DNA of 64,000 nucleotides, taken from NCBI RefSeq assembly GCF_035222275.1, contig NC_085886.1, positions 558,001 through 622,000 on the forward strand, written 5' to 3'. The stretch is from Podospora bellae-mahoneyi (taxonomy: Eukaryota > Ascomycota > Sordariomycetes > Sordariales > Podosporaceae). Below, one piece after another: positions 23,956-34,659 of the stretch. Each line of letters begins with the position of its first letter. The first letter of the stretch is position 1. The translations under genes were made by a program, and so were the position numbers. The notes beneath the pieces were generated by a model. That model searched no databases. It was not told where the DNA came from and was given only the letters and a program-made list of their open reading frames with translations.

Positions 23956-24431
23956 ATGGCAGAGCCTATCTGGGTTCGCCACGGGCCCATTCGCCTGAGG
24001 TACATCGACAACGACTACCTTGACTCGGAACTCGGGGCTCTTTTCGCTCAAGTTCAATTTTTCGTCGAAGTAAGTCTGGCAACGTGTTGTCGAAGTCTTG
24101 GGCTGCCCTCATACCCCCCTTCTTAAAGTTTGATCACTGCTCTCTTACTTCTTTCATCCACACGCATGCATTATGGCTGTCCTCTGACATGCACTGTCCC
24201 GCCACCCACCAGATTGAGATGGGGGTTTATTGGGTCACACTGCCGCACCCTGAAGTTTTGACCGCGGTAAGTCCCCATGTTGCTGAGTTTCGACCATCTT
24301 TGGTGGTGAACAAGAACAAGCAAAAATCACACAAACGCTTATCGTGTCGTACAAATTTGCAGGAACAAATTCAGTATATCCAGAGCAGACAACCACATTA
24401 CTCTCGTCGATCCCGAAGACCCAGACGTTGA
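23956..24431 (+). CDS. microprotein family member 3 (78 aa, three exons)
   Basis: Three exons, 23956-24069, 24213-24266 and 24363-24431, all phase 0, with donors GTAAGT and GTAAGT and acceptors CCACCAG and TTTGCAG; 78 aa. Core: a short helix (DSELGALFAQ), the strand VQFFVE at the exon end, then IEMGVYWVTLPHPEVLTA in exon 2 and EQIQYIQ in exon 3, ending in an Arg-rich tail. Intron 1 falls at the same residue (VE/IE) as in the other members, and intron 2 falls after the strand-loop-L motif exactly as in the member at 28.9 kb. Sequence is the most divergent of the four, so shared intron placement carries much of the evidence. Confidence 0.6.
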
Positions 24432-24704
24432 CAACTCTTCGGGACCTGAAGTATCTCTAGGCACGCTGGTCAGAGGCGGGGTACCACTGCGTAGGGGCCG
24501 AGCCCAGCAAATCGACACTCAAGGATTCAGTTGGGCACAGGACTGTTGCAAAACCCCGTTCTTTTTCCTTGGTCAATAATTCCATACGAGACAGAAGCCA
24601 AATACGAAGGAGTGGCCTCCAAATATCTCTGTTATACCTACCGAGCATAGGTGAATCGAAAAAGTTGGAATGAACAGTGCATGTGGAAGCACACTAAATC
24701 GTTT

Positions 24705-27276
24705 TCACCAAGTTCCCGGATGCCCCAATACGTGTTCCGGGCGATCCGTAGCCCTGACAGTAGTGCCCCGATTGACCGGAAGCTCCGCGTACCTACCTCC
24801 CACAGGGTACCCCTTCATCTCAACGACAATCGATGGCCTGATCTTAGCCCTACAAGGAGTCGCCGTCAACATATCCGGAAGTTGGTCTAGCTGTGCACAA
24901 AGTGTCTTCAGCTTCTCGACAACATTGCCGCATTGGGCCCGTGTGTGATCCTGCTTTGACATGGAGGCGTCATGGGTCGTCCCGGTCTGTTTCCTCTTGA
25001 GCTCAACAACGATCATCTCACTCATAATAAAATCGAGAAGATGATGAATGGTATCTGAGCAGGAGGGATGTGAGTGAAGCTCGCTGACAAACTATTCAGC
25101 CAGAAATTGTTAGCTTCTGGTCGGGTTGGTGAAAAAGACAGCTGATGCTACCATGAGACAAGGCAACAAAACAACTGACCTCATGAATCTCCTGCTTAAC
25201 TCGCGCAACCACAGTGCCGGTAGACCCATAATTGGGATTATCTTGCAAGATCTCGAAGAACTGATCCGTTTGCCAATTGTTCATCAGTGGATTCTGAAGC
25301 TTCCGTTTCTTAACAAACTGTTCGACGAGAGGCCAGCCACCAAGATACCAGGCAATAAACTCAAGTAAAACGCAGCCGAATGACCAGATGTCGAAGGATT
25401 GAGAAATTGGAGAGGTTGTTATGTCGCATTCCGGCGGACGGTAGGTGGGCGTGGCTGGTGGTTTCATATCACGGAGGTACGTCTTCGTGTCGTTCCCATG
25501 ATATCGGGTCAACCCAAAGTCGGTAATCACCAGTTTTCCCTTGTCGTCAGGCTTGGTTTTATCTCTGAAGAACAGTATGTTCTCCGGCTTGATGTCTCCG
25601 TGTCTGCCATATACTCGTTGCAACATCTTGCTCTCACTGGGGGTTGGCGTAGGTTTCGAGTGGTGGATTTGGTTAAGGCCTTGAGCTAGCCCCAAACACT
25701 GGTCCAGTACCCATTTCAACTTGATCTTCTCGAGTGGGTCTCCAGGGTCCGGTGAAATTTGCCACATGCTCTTGAGATCGCAGTCAGCCCAAGGAAAGAT
25801 CATGCAACATTCGTCACCAAGCTGGTATGCTGCGAGCAAGGTGATCAAATGGGGATGAGGACGACGGCTCAGACGGTTCAATATCTCGATTTCTTGTTCG
25901 AACTCCGTCTTTATCTCGTACTGAGAAATGTCGGTGGCTTTGGAAACTACCACCTGCAGGTTGGCGACACCTGGCGTTCCGTTGGCAGGCGGGAAGATGC
26001 CAGTATTGCTGGCGTCATCGGTTGAATGCGCTTTCAAGTGTTTGACGGCAAAGAGGTTGTTGGATACCATCTTGATGAGGGTGATAATAAGCCTCTTGTT
26101 AGTGCATGACTCCAAACGCTGGCGGGAAAAGGCGCCTTACATGGTCTTCGAGTTGGTTGAAGTTGTGATGATGGGGATGGATCTTCACCTTTGAAACCCA
26201 GCTGTAGCCACCATCATACTGACGTTCCTCTGAGAGCCATGGTAATATGACTTTCTTCGGTAGCACATACAATCTCGCCGAGTGGCCTGGTCGTTTGGCG
26301 AAGTAAGGTACTAGCATAGTCCATTGCAGCTTCTCAAAGTCATCATGCTTGAGCTCGTCATCCCAATGGCGGAGAAAATCAAGCTTTTTGTTCTCCTGTC
26401 CCCGTAGCCGCATTTCCATCTGACCCTCGCCAACTGGAACAGCTGTCAATGGGAGATCGCCGTCACAGATGCCTCTATCAACGAAGTGGGTGATGTCCAC
26501 TGCGCGGCTCATCCTGACCAGAATAGCGAATATTTTGCGAAACCCAGAGTTGCTTACCCGATCGTCGGCGCACTTATGAGGTCGGCAAATCTGGTCTGCA
26601 TACCGCTCGATTCTTTCATCGGCCAATCCACTTCGAGCTCCTTGAAGAGCGCGGATGACCTCTTGTGGTGTGATGAGCTTTTCCACAGATCTCCAAGGGA
26701 AGAATTGTGGTAGCGTGTGGTCCGGGCTGTCCTTTGGACGCCGAAGTGACCAAAGGCGTACCATGAGGGCCGGGCTAGTGCTGGTGGGACTCGCGATGGG
26801 AATTTCTTCCCTTTCTCCTAGAGTGTCTCGATGGCACGCATCGCACAGTTCCTCCCCAAGATCCCACACGGTAATTTCGGAGCGAGCTGATGATGCATTG
26901 CTATTACTCCTCCTGAGACTGGAAGGGTTTTCGCACCGCCGACCTCCCTCAAGGGGTCCTTGGTTGTCGGCCGCACGATCGTAATCGAGAGGACTAGCAA
27001 TACCGTTGACGAATACTGAGGGCGTCTCTCCGCGCATAGCAACGTAATGAGGACTGTCGCGCTGGCTGGATCGTGCATCGTATTCAGTAGCATTCTAAGG
27101 GTGAACTGTCAATAGAAAAGTTTTACTGATAGGTGTAAAATAGATAAGATGAAAGTTGGTACCTCCAAGGGATCGTCCTCTTCAGAAATTAGTGATGTGT
27201 TGTCGTTATCTTCAGGCATTGGCGGTGAGTCGTTATTGTCTTCAGGAAGTGGTGGTGTGTCGTCGTTATCGGACAT
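24705..27276 (-). CDS. atypical Ser/Thr protein kinase, fungal accessory type
   Basis: Four exons on the minus strand, 27163-27276, 26141-27094, 25180-26070 and 24705-25091, all phase 0, giving 781 aa. The first 40 residues are acidic with two short repeats (PPLPEDNND, PPMPEDNDN). Residues 40-350 are an N-terminal domain of unknown fold often seen ahead of such kinases. The kinase domain follows: Lys366 in FAVKHL, catalytic loop HGDIKPENIL (Asp515), DFG (Asp540), and a TYRPPE activation-segment end. No clear glycine-rich loop is visible before Lys366, and the third intron-exon junction lies just there. The C-terminus (LHSHPSCSDTIHHLLDFI) is regulatory or structural. Such kinases occur in accessory regions with NLR- and HET-type genes; substrate unknown. 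Confidence 0.85.
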
Positions 27277-27441
27277 GGTGATAGATTTGGCAGGTAAAGA
27301 TGTGAAGATACCAGGTGCTGTCGTGTGCAATCCAGCAACGAAGTGACGCACGATAAATAGGCAAGGTAGGTAGCGGTCTGGGTAGAGTAGATACCTAGGT
27401 ACCTAAGGTTATTTGGGGAGGCTGGGAAGGTAGGTAGGTAT
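27277..27441. promoter_or_regulatory. kinase promoter with TACCTAGGTACC palindromes
   Basis: A dense cluster of TACCTAGGTACCTAAGG and GGTAGGTAGGTA motifs (27,392-27,440) lies just upstream of the kinase gene. Similar motifs occur in other intergenic parts of the window; whether they bind a factor is unknown. Confidence 0.3.
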
Positions 27442-27885
27442 CTACAAATGCGCTGAAAATAGGTAGATGAAGCTGGGACAAAGAAGAAGGCTAGGCATGT
27501 ATGTCGATCTAGGTTTTTTCGAGGAAAGAATGGAGTGAAGTAATATGTTCCAAATCTGGTATGACGGGAAACTCATCTTTTTAAGCGACACCGCTGGTTT
27601 TTCCTTGGCCCCAGCCTTGCGATGGTTCTTACTCTTGTTGTAGCAGATCTTGCAGTAGAAGACCTCAAATTCTGCACTTTGAGAAGGCGTCCAATACTCT
27701 GTGCCGTGTGGTTGCACATTGCCGTCAATGATTTTGCGTATGGTCTCAGCTACCTCCAGCGCTTCCGTGTTTGCCGACTTTCCAAGAGCCTTATGATGCC
27801 GAAAATGCACTCTGTACACACTCGCCCTGTGCCCAACTAACCGCTGCAATTTCCTGAGAGCCGATGCTGGCAGCATCTTCTGCAT
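27442..27885 (-). CDS. possible small protein, unknown
   Basis: Open frame of 147 codons from ATG 27885. The first 100 residues look protein-like (ALRKLQRLVGHRASVYRV; EYWTPSQSAEFEVFYCKICY) with a CKIC pair that could bind metal; the end (LLLCPSFIYLFSAHL) looks like read-through past a lost splice site. No family recognised. It may be an internal exon of a gene whose ends I cannot place. Confidence 0.3.
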   Translation of the reverse strand: MQKMLPASALRKLQRLVGHRASVYRVHFRHHKALGKSANTEALEVAETIRKIIDGNVQPHGTEYWTPSQSAEFEVFYCKICYNKSKNHRKAGAKEKPAVSLKKMSFPSYQIWNILLHSILSSKKPRSTYMPSLLLCPSFIYLFSAHL

Positions 27886-28931
27886 CCATGACGATCTTGT
27901 CTGCAAGGTGGGCAGTTACGAATGCTGGTTGAGCTGCCGCGTAGGTACCCAGCTCTACTTTCTGTCATCGGATGCGAGCATCGGAGACATACTTGCCATT
28001 TCCCAGCACCTGTCAATTCACCGTATCCAAGCTGTCAAGAATTCGTGAAGACACAGCAAGACATCTTCTATCTCGCGCAAAGATCTATTTGCTGGTTCTT
28101 TGGTGAATGTCGTGGTTAGTTGCCTTCATGTCTTCCGGATTTTGGTGAAAATGATACCTGGTACATATATATCAGCTGCAAACCGAACAAACAGAAGAGG
28201 GTGTTGGGAATCATACATCTCATCTTTAAACCTCCATGTCCCAATAAATATGATCGACTTGAGATACTTGATGACAGAGGTTGAATTTACAGATGTGCAT
28301 GAATTGTAAGGCCGAGTGGGGCAGGTGTTCAGAGGGTCAACCTCCGTCTCCGTTGTTATGTCTCTGGTCGGAGCGCAATATAGCTGTGAAGTATATGTAC
28401 TTCCAGCTTCAGATTGTCTCTGTGGAAGTGGAGGGTGGTGTGCGCCCTCCACAGGCGGGTACGCTTTTCGTAGAGCGGCACGCGGCGTAGAGTGGTGGAT
28501 GCAGCGGCCGTCACCTGCAGCTGAAGGTGGGCCGAGGTTCGGGCCTGTGCTGTTTTCAAACCCAATTTTGTATACTAGCCAAATGTGGAAGAAAGCCTTG
28601 CGAACCGCCTGTGGCTTTGCTCTGGTCTCTCCATTTCCCACTTTGATTGGCCTGGCAGAGGGTGGCCAGGGCCGGCACAATTTCATTATCGAAGGCTGGG
28701 GTTATCTTAATTTGCTGAGATGCAGTTTGTCAGCTTACACCGAGCTGGAAGCGCCCCGTCTCATAGCCGCAAGGCAGATTCCATGTTGGATCAATAAATA
28801 TGGGGTCGTTTCCCGGGACCTTCTTTGAGGTCCTCATGATGCCAGTGACCTTTCATTCTCAAAACTTTGTTCAATTCCAAACAACCACCGCCTACAACAC
28901 TCACTGACCCTTGTTTATCCCTTCCACCAGA
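27886..28931. other. intergenic region, 1 kb
   Basis: Open frames here overlap on opposite strands with no domain signal. The last 130 bases, C- and T-rich with CAAC repeats, look like the leader of the microprotein gene that follows. Confidence 0.4.
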
Positions 28932-29284
28932 ATGTCTGACAAGTTTCTCACGGTCCCACGCCATACAACCGGAAGAAAGCTGCCGATACCTGCTGCATCC
29001 ACCACTAGCATTCCGAGCAGGTGCATCAGTCCCGAGAAACTAAACAGACTTCTAAATGAGAAGTTTCCATCTGGAAACTATAACGTGGACGTATGTTTGA
29101 GTTATCCCCGATCCATTTAGGTATCTCTTGGAATCTGAACTACATGCTCAACTTCATTATACAGGTCAGTCAAAATGTGTATCAAATACGAGCACCCAGG
29201 CATCTCAGCGAGGTACGAGTTTAAACCAAAACCCCGGAGGTCGTCTTAATCGCTAACTCCTTAAAGCTCGAGCTTTTTCGGTAG
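28932..29284 (+). CDS. microprotein family member 4 (74 aa, three exons)
   Basis: Three exons, 28932-29090, 29165-29212 and 29267-29284, all phase 0, with donors GTATGT and GTACGA and acceptors TATACAG and TTAAAG (CTAAC branch site before the last); 74 aa. A Pro/Thr-rich leader precedes SRCISPEKLNRLLNEKF, then PSGNYNVD at the exon end, VSQNVYQIRAPRHLSE in exon 2 and LELFR in exon 3. Helix, GN turn, V-D/V-x-Q-N junction and intron places match members 1-3. An N-terminal Cys-(R/K or I) preceding the helix is shared with members 1 and 2. Function unknown. Confidence 0.65.
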
Positions 29285-29863
29285 CGAATCCCGTGGCTGG
29301 CTTAAGACCATTGTACATAACAACCTTTCATCGTTCATGTGATCTAGGGCTTAGGCACGACTGGATTGCTGGGGAAGTTGAAACTTGACACCTTATTTAC
29401 ACCCATTGATTTCATAACCTGTATTTCAAACACGATCCGTTCAACATCGACCAGAACTATCAGTATCTCTCGTCTTAATATTTATTTGAGAACGAACTAC
29501 TTCAAAAGCCGCTTGCGCCCATCACACATGTCCTGAAACATGGCAAATAGTACAAGCCATTGGCATTTCCAGGGGTTCAGGGGCAAGAGTGGACCCCTGG
29601 ATCCACTTATCAAAACAACTTTCCTGACAAGGACAAAGTCTACAGAGCTTGAAGTCCAAGAGTGTGTTTACCAAAGCGTGGAGTATAACTCCCTCTCTAG
29701 CGACATGATAGGGCGGTACATAAGAAAAGCAAGCGTGATTTTTGACATCGACTGAATGAAATAACAAATTACCTGGTACCTCACCATAACCCCTTTCGCT
29801 CTCCCTTCTAACGATACACACTATCTAGACATCCGTTTGGTCATCAACACCTCTTGGCAGTGT
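29285..29863. other. intergenic region, 0.6 kb
   Basis: Convergent 3' ends of the flanking genes. No gene supported. Confidence 0.45.
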
Positions 29864-31565
29864 TCACCCCCCGTCTTCCATCTGCTTCGCGACATCCGCC
29901 CTCGATACTAACCGACCATCCGGAATCATCATTTGAACCATGGTCTCCTCCATGCTTGTCAATACAGGAATTTTCACGCCTCCCATTGGAATAGCATAGA
30001 ACCGCCCGTACCCGGATTGGCCCTTCGCAAGAGGATGCCAGCCCATGTGAATAATTTCCTCTGTCGAGATTTTGACAACTTTGATAAGCCAGGGGCTCTC
30101 AAATACGAGGAGGTACGGTTTCCCCGGCTCAGGGAACGCATCGCTGAAGAATGTTGCGTTTGGCAGTCTGGCGGGCCCAAGCCTATCATACACGGGAGGC
30201 GCAGACCCGGGAGAGCTCGCTGGGGTTCACCTTGTCCACTCCCTGATATTGCAGCGGACCGGGATCTGCCTCGACGAGGGCGGCTGCCTGGGCGTTGGGG
30301 TCACTTTTGTGGCTGGAGACGAGCCGAATTTTGTACGTGTCCTTTAGGTTGTTTTCTGCGCGCGAGTGCCGAAGGATTTTGGGGATCTCGGGGTCGTCCA
30401 TGGAACACTTGGTCTGCTCTGCCTTCAGGGCCTTGCAGATACCCCTCCCCACATCCAAGCACACCTTATTGACGAAACAGACCACTACTACGGCCACGTC
30501 TACCATGCGTTTTGTCTCTTCATCTTCGGTGAGCGACGTGCGGATAAACCGGCGCGCGAGGCTGAAAACCCGGCGGGAAGTGTCCTCAGACCAGGTTAAG
30601 GAAGAGCACTCCGTCCACAGCTGGGAATATATGTGCTGGACCACACCGATGAGGTGTTTAGTAGTGTATGGCATGAATGGCGTGTTTCGGAGCGGCGGGT
30701 GTTCACGGTGAGCGTCGAACCGGCTCAACACTCTGAGGATAGCCTGTTCCGCCCACCAGAAGAACTCCGTGTTCTCTGTGGAGCAGATGGTGTTGAATCT
30801 TTTCCGAACGTCTATGTGGAATTCCAGAGGCTGTTTTATTGGTGTACCTCCCCGTACGGGGATCAGTTTCGACCGCCTATGTTGCTCGTCGAACCTGGCC
30901 AAATTGCTGTCCCACCTCTCCATGCGGTGCGCCAGGTTGATAAATTGGTCTGAAGCTTTGCACGGTCTACCCACTACTTTCTGGTAGTATTGTTGTATTA
31001 CCGGCACTAGCTGTATGCTCTCATCCACGTTGCTTCGAATACGCTTGAGGACCCTATCCCAGGGCTGTTGCAGCACTTTAAGGGCGGCAAGATGACAGAA
31101 CAGCACAAAATTGTCCGGGTCTTCGATCCTCAGCCATCGGATCTGGTTAGAGATGACAGGGTCCGAGGTTTCCAGCAGCGTCTGTAGCGTTTGTAACCGT
31201 GAAAAGCCGTCTTCCGTCACCTGGGCGAGACCTTGACGCTGCTGGTCATCTTCCCCATCCGAGTCGCTGGCATTTCCATCGTTGTTACCCCTGGAGTTCT
31301 GGTCCCTGCCATCAGGTTGGTTTTGGGCATTGGTATTCTGGGACGATGACTGAATACTAGGGTTAGGCCGTGGCACCGCCCTTTTCTTTGACTGCTTTGC
31401 TTTGATGTGGGCAAGGCATTCGAGAATCTTAGCATCGCTGGAGAAGCGAAAACAACTGAAGTGCGCATAGATGCGGTGCCTGTGCCCTTGTCTCTAGATC
31501 GAGAGCAGGCTTTCTCTGTCGGCCAATGCCGCCTGAGTGGAGGTGACAGCAGGGTTGGTCTCCAT
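29864..31565 (-). CDS. uncharacterised protein, C-terminal frame interrupted
   Basis: Coding-like sequence runs on the minus strand from about 31,446 to 29,864. The first part (to 30,186) is helical, with WLRIEDPDNFVLFCHLAALK and a Ser/Asn/Gln/Asp-rich stretch near the start; the second part (FPEPGKPYLLVFESPWLIKV) reads in another frame. No donor/acceptor pair in matching phase joins them, so a one-base frameshift near 30.19 kb, or a sequence error, is likelier than an intron. The 5' end is also uncertain: an ATG at 31565 is in frame with the body but followed by a TAG, which a 54-nt intron with weak donor (GTCACC) could remove. No known domain recognised. It sits between a microprotein gene and a DUF6594 gene. 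Confidence 0.5.
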
Positions 31566-31943
31566 GGTCGAAACAGCTTGTTGATCTTGCAGAATGAGGG
31601 TGAGGGACGATGTGGAGAGGAGTCGCACTGAGATCTCGAACTGTATATATAAGCTCAGAAAGCAGTAGGCGCGTGTGCTTTATACAGCTAAGACATCCCC
31701 ATTGTGAATAGTCCAATAATATCTCACGTGGCGTCAAGCCTGATTATCAACACCCTCGCACAATCCCCAAGCGTCCTGGCTCAACGCTTAAGGCCCGAAT
31801 CCTTCGCAGAGCTAGCGTTTCGGCAAGCGACTCTCCCAACCGCACATAACACGCTCGTCAAGTCTCTAAAGTCTAGGTTTACGTTCGCTCCGTCTGTTAC
31901 GTTTGCTTGCCTAAGCGGGCGCGTTGTCCATTTCCCGTCGGCC
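31566..31943. other. divergent promoter region
   Basis: Lies between the divergently transcribed unknown protein and DUF6594 genes. The DUF6594 frame stays open 80 codons upstream of its first ATG but without a start codon, so most of this is probably leader. Confidence 0.4.
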
Positions 31944-33071
31944 ATGATGGATAGCCCTTTATATCCTCCCACGCTGTCTGAGATGGAAGAACCAGATTGG
32001 TTGGATCTCGCTGCCAATGCATCTGCTGAGAATCAATGTCCAGTGAATTCTTGTAAGGCGCCCTCCTCACTGGCCCCTCCGCCACCACCGCCCGTTGCAT
32101 CACTGATTACCACGGTCAAACCTGCATCGCATTCAAGTACTTTGATTCAAGAAAAACCATGGAAACATGAGGGATATCAGGCTTACTGTAAGCTCTTGGC
32201 TTCCGAGTCTGACCTTTTCATTGCCCGTCGGTTTAAGAGCCTCAATGTCCGGGTGGCCCTTCGCATGCAAGACGAAGTCTCAAGGCTGGAAGAGCAGCTC
32301 CTCCACGTGGAAAAGGAGAGCCGCGAGCACAAGGACGTAGACAACGGCACATTCAGGCAAGACATGGTAACCGAGAGATCTCAGCTCTTAGACCAGATCT
32401 CGACGTCGCTTTATCGTTATAGTGAGTGCAGGTCCCTTGAAAGGTCGAGTCTACAGCACCTACCTTACTCACCGCTGCCAGACAAGTTCATTATTCAACA
32501 GACCGCCCTACTCAACTATCCAACAGTTTCTCTCTGGGACATCAAGAACCTCAAAACCTGGCACAAAAATCATGACAATCAAGCAATATCTCAGGAGGAA
32601 ATGGCTTATCTTGACCACACGGAGGACCTCATCCCCCTCGCCCCGCGAGACAAGACGCCGCTGCGTCGGGCAATGGACAAATTCTTATTCTTGCGCACGC
32701 TTCCTTTCTGGAGGGACAAAGCCAGGAATAACACCCGGGATATAGAAATGGGCAGAAGCAAGGATGGCACCAGCTCCGCCGACCAGCCGCCAGATGGCTC
32801 GGAAACTGCGGTGAATTTCTACAGCGATAAGACCATGGATCATTTCGTGTCCATAGTGACCGTCACTTCCGGTCTGGTGATGCTAGTCGTGCCCATTTGG
32901 GTGCTCCACGGTATAGTCGACGCCTTGAAGAAAACTGGGCGTCATTACCGCTTTTGTTCTTGCTTGTTTATTCTTTACGAGCTTTGCCATGACACCACGG
33001 TCTTTGTAAGCCCTGGGAGCAACGGCGGCGTGAGTCTGCACCCCTACTACCGTGAAGCTATGGGACGTTAA
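31944..33071 (+). CDS. DUF6594-type membrane protein
   Basis: Single open frame of 375 aa from the tandem ATGs at 31944/31947. The pattern EGYQAYCKLLASESDLFIAR followed by RRFKSLNVRVAL and a coiled-coil (QDEVSRLEEQLLHVEKES) is that of fungal DUF6594 proteins, which end in membrane helices. One helix is clear (VSIVTVTSGLVMLVVPIW). After residue 330 the frame becomes Cys/His-rich and unlike the family, while another frame reads VITAFVLACLFFTSFAMT, as expected for the second helix. A one-base indel near 32,940 is therefore likely. Members of this family are frequent in accessory regions with HET and kinase genes; molecular function unknown. Confidence 0.7.
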   Translation: MMDSPLYPPTLSEMEEPDWLDLAANASAENQCPVNSCKAPSSLAPPPPPPVASLITTVKPASHSSTLIQEKPWKHEGYQAYCKLLASESDLFIARRFKSLNVRVALRMQDEVSRLEEQLLHVEKESREHKDVDNGTFRQDMVTERSQLLDQISTSLYRYSECRSLERSSLQHLPYSPLPDKFIIQQTALLNYPTVSLWDIKNLKTWHKNHDNQAISQEEMAYLDHTEDLIPLAPRDKTPLRRAMDKFLFLRTLPFWRDKARNNTRDIEMGRSKDGTSSADQPPDGSETAVNFYSDKTMDHFVSIVTVTSGLVMLVVPIWVLHGIVDALKKTGRHYRFCSCLFILYELCHDTTVFVSPGSNGGVSLHPYYREAMGR

Positions 33072-33269
33072 CGAAAGTTGTGTGTGCAAACAGGTACGCG
33101 GCGGTTCTCATGGTATTTTTGCAGGTGGGATCCTGACTGATTGAAAGCCTGAGGGTGACGTACCTTAGCTTCGCAAATGGTAAACCTTCATGTACCTACC
33201 TAACGATTGTATGTTACACATTACCCCCCGCTTCTTCGCATCATCCTCCTTTTGCCAGGGCTGTGTCAT

Positions 33270-34244
33270 TTACCAGTCCAACTCCTCACGTCCTCCTTTA
33301 CCACATGACTTTTCCATCTCAGGCTTGACCCAATCATACAACCCCCCACGTTCCAAAAATGCACCCTCATCCCAAAAGACACTTTCCAACGCCTTCTTCA
33401 CTCCAACCTCCAATATCGGTCTCGAAGGCTGCTTCCCCGTCCTGTCCAAAAATCTCAGATACTCATCAAGAATAAGATAAGACTTCGCCATCAAACTATT
33501 CGGCTCCGGCACCAACGACGGTTGACCCCTGTGTCTCTCACAAAACTCCTCAAACTCCCCATCCGATATAGTAAACTTGTGCCCATTCCTCAGCGTCTCC
33601 TCCGTGTCATTCTCCCCCGCCACAATCAACACCTGAAAACACTTCCACCGAAAAGGCTTCAGCTCACCAATCCGCTCATTCATATCCTCCATGTAATTCA
33701 ACCGGTTAACAACGGTATTAATCTTGAACAAAACCCCATACTTCTCACACCACCTGGCAATCTCGCACAGCTTCTTCACCTGGGTTCCTGTCCCACGCCC
33801 AATCTGGATATTGGTCGCCTCGTCAAACGAGTCGCAACTGACGGCGAGGATGTCAAGGTTTTTGCCGTGCTTGCGGAGGAAGTCCTCCCTGATTAGGCTA
33901 CCATTGGTGACGATGGAGACTGACTCGAGTTTGAGGTCTTGTTTGCAAAAGTCGATCATTTCGCCGAGGAACTTGGGGTAGAGGAAGGGCTCGCCGCCGG
34001 CAAAGTTGAGCTTTCTCATGCCGGCGTTGGCGAGGAGACGGAGACCTTCTTTTGCGCGGTTGGGGTCTTCGATGTAGCTTGTGCTTGCGGTGTGGAAGCA
34101 GAAGCCGCAGGTGTAGTTGCAGCGGCGGGTGAAGTGGTAGTTGACCGAGACGGGGATTTGACCTCGGTTACGACGGGTGTGGAGATGGTGCAGAGAAACG
34201 AAGATGATGGTGAAGAGGGCTAGTAGCCACATTATGGTTCCCAT
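33270..34244 (-). CDS. RSAD2: viperin-like radical SAM enzyme
   Basis: Single exon, 324 aa, close to vertebrate viperin along its whole length. Residues 5-20 are a hydrophobic N-terminal helix, in place of the amphipathic ER/lipid-droplet anchor of animals. The 4Fe-4S cluster cysteines are Cys42, Cys46 and Cys49 (RRCNYTCGFCFH). Other family blocks are NFAGGEPFLYP, SVSIVTNGSLI, AVSCDSFDE, FKINTVVNRLN, SYLILDEYLRFLDR and ERGGLYDWVK. It ends in LDW; the last Trp is needed in animals for cluster loading. Known viperins convert CTP to ddhCTP, a chain terminator of viral RNA polymerases. The start is the only ATG ahead of the helix. It is divergent from a nucleotide kinase gene 415 bp away. No active-site residue looks lost. 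The symbol is that of the animal homologue. Confidence 0.95.
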   Translation of the reverse strand: MGTIMWLLALFTIIFVSLHHLHTRRNRGQIPVSVNYHFTRRCNYTCGFCFHTASTSYIEDPNRAKEGLRLLANAGMRKLNFAGGEPFLYPKFLGEMIDFCKQDLKLESVSIVTNGSLIREDFLRKHGKNLDILAVSCDSFDEATNIQIGRGTGTQVKKLCEIARWCEKYGVLFKINTVVNRLNYMEDMNERIGELKPFRWKCFQVLIVAGENDTEETLRNGHKFTISDGEFEEFCERHRGQPSLVPEPNSLMAKSYLILDEYLRFLDRTGKQPSRPILEVGVKKALESVFWDEGAFLERGGLYDWVKPEMEKSCGKGGREELDW

Positions 34245-34352
34245 ATTGGGTGTGTTGTTGGGTCAAAGGCTTGTGTTGTTATGATTTTGCTTTGGGGACA
34301 GAAGAATGAAGAGTGAGGGATGAGATGCCAAATGAATGACTTAAGAGGGCAT

Positions 34353-34366
34353 ACAGTAGGCCTCAC
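34353..34366 (+). promoter_or_regulatory. shared promoter element, copy 1
   Basis: ACAGTAGGCCTCAC, one mismatch to copy 2. It lies about 110 bp before the viperin start, in the divergent viperin/kinase promoter. Confidence 0.5.
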
Positions 34367-34437
34367 ACGTGGCCCCAATTCTTCAATGACTGGAAAAGGT
34401 GTGGGCTATGAGGGGCTTATAGAAAGCTGAGGCAAAC

Positions 34438-34451
34438 ACTGTAGGCCTCAC
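34438..34451 (+). promoter_or_regulatory. shared promoter element, copy 2
   Basis: ACTGTAGGCCTCAC, 195 bp before the viperin start and about 210 bp before the kinase start. Its first 13 bases recur exactly, inverted, upstream of the thiamine-triphosphatase-like gene (36,352-36,364). Confidence 0.55.
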
Positions 34452-34659
34452 CCAGTATCAAGCGGGGAGTCTACAACATCTTTGACTCATGCGGATCCTT
34501 GCATGTGGCCTGCAAAGTTCTGCTTAAGAAGCAAACAATTCATCGAGGACTCAGCAGTCACCCTGTTATTACGTGGACGGATTCTAAGCTCATCTTTTGG
34601 TCTCTTTCTCTTGCCTTTGAGACACTACCATAGGAGAACGAAACATCAACAACTCAACA

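Noticed and set aside
28126-28828. Long overlapping frames on both strands
   Set aside because: No recognisable motif on either strand; neither has a good start or introns. Probably non-coding.
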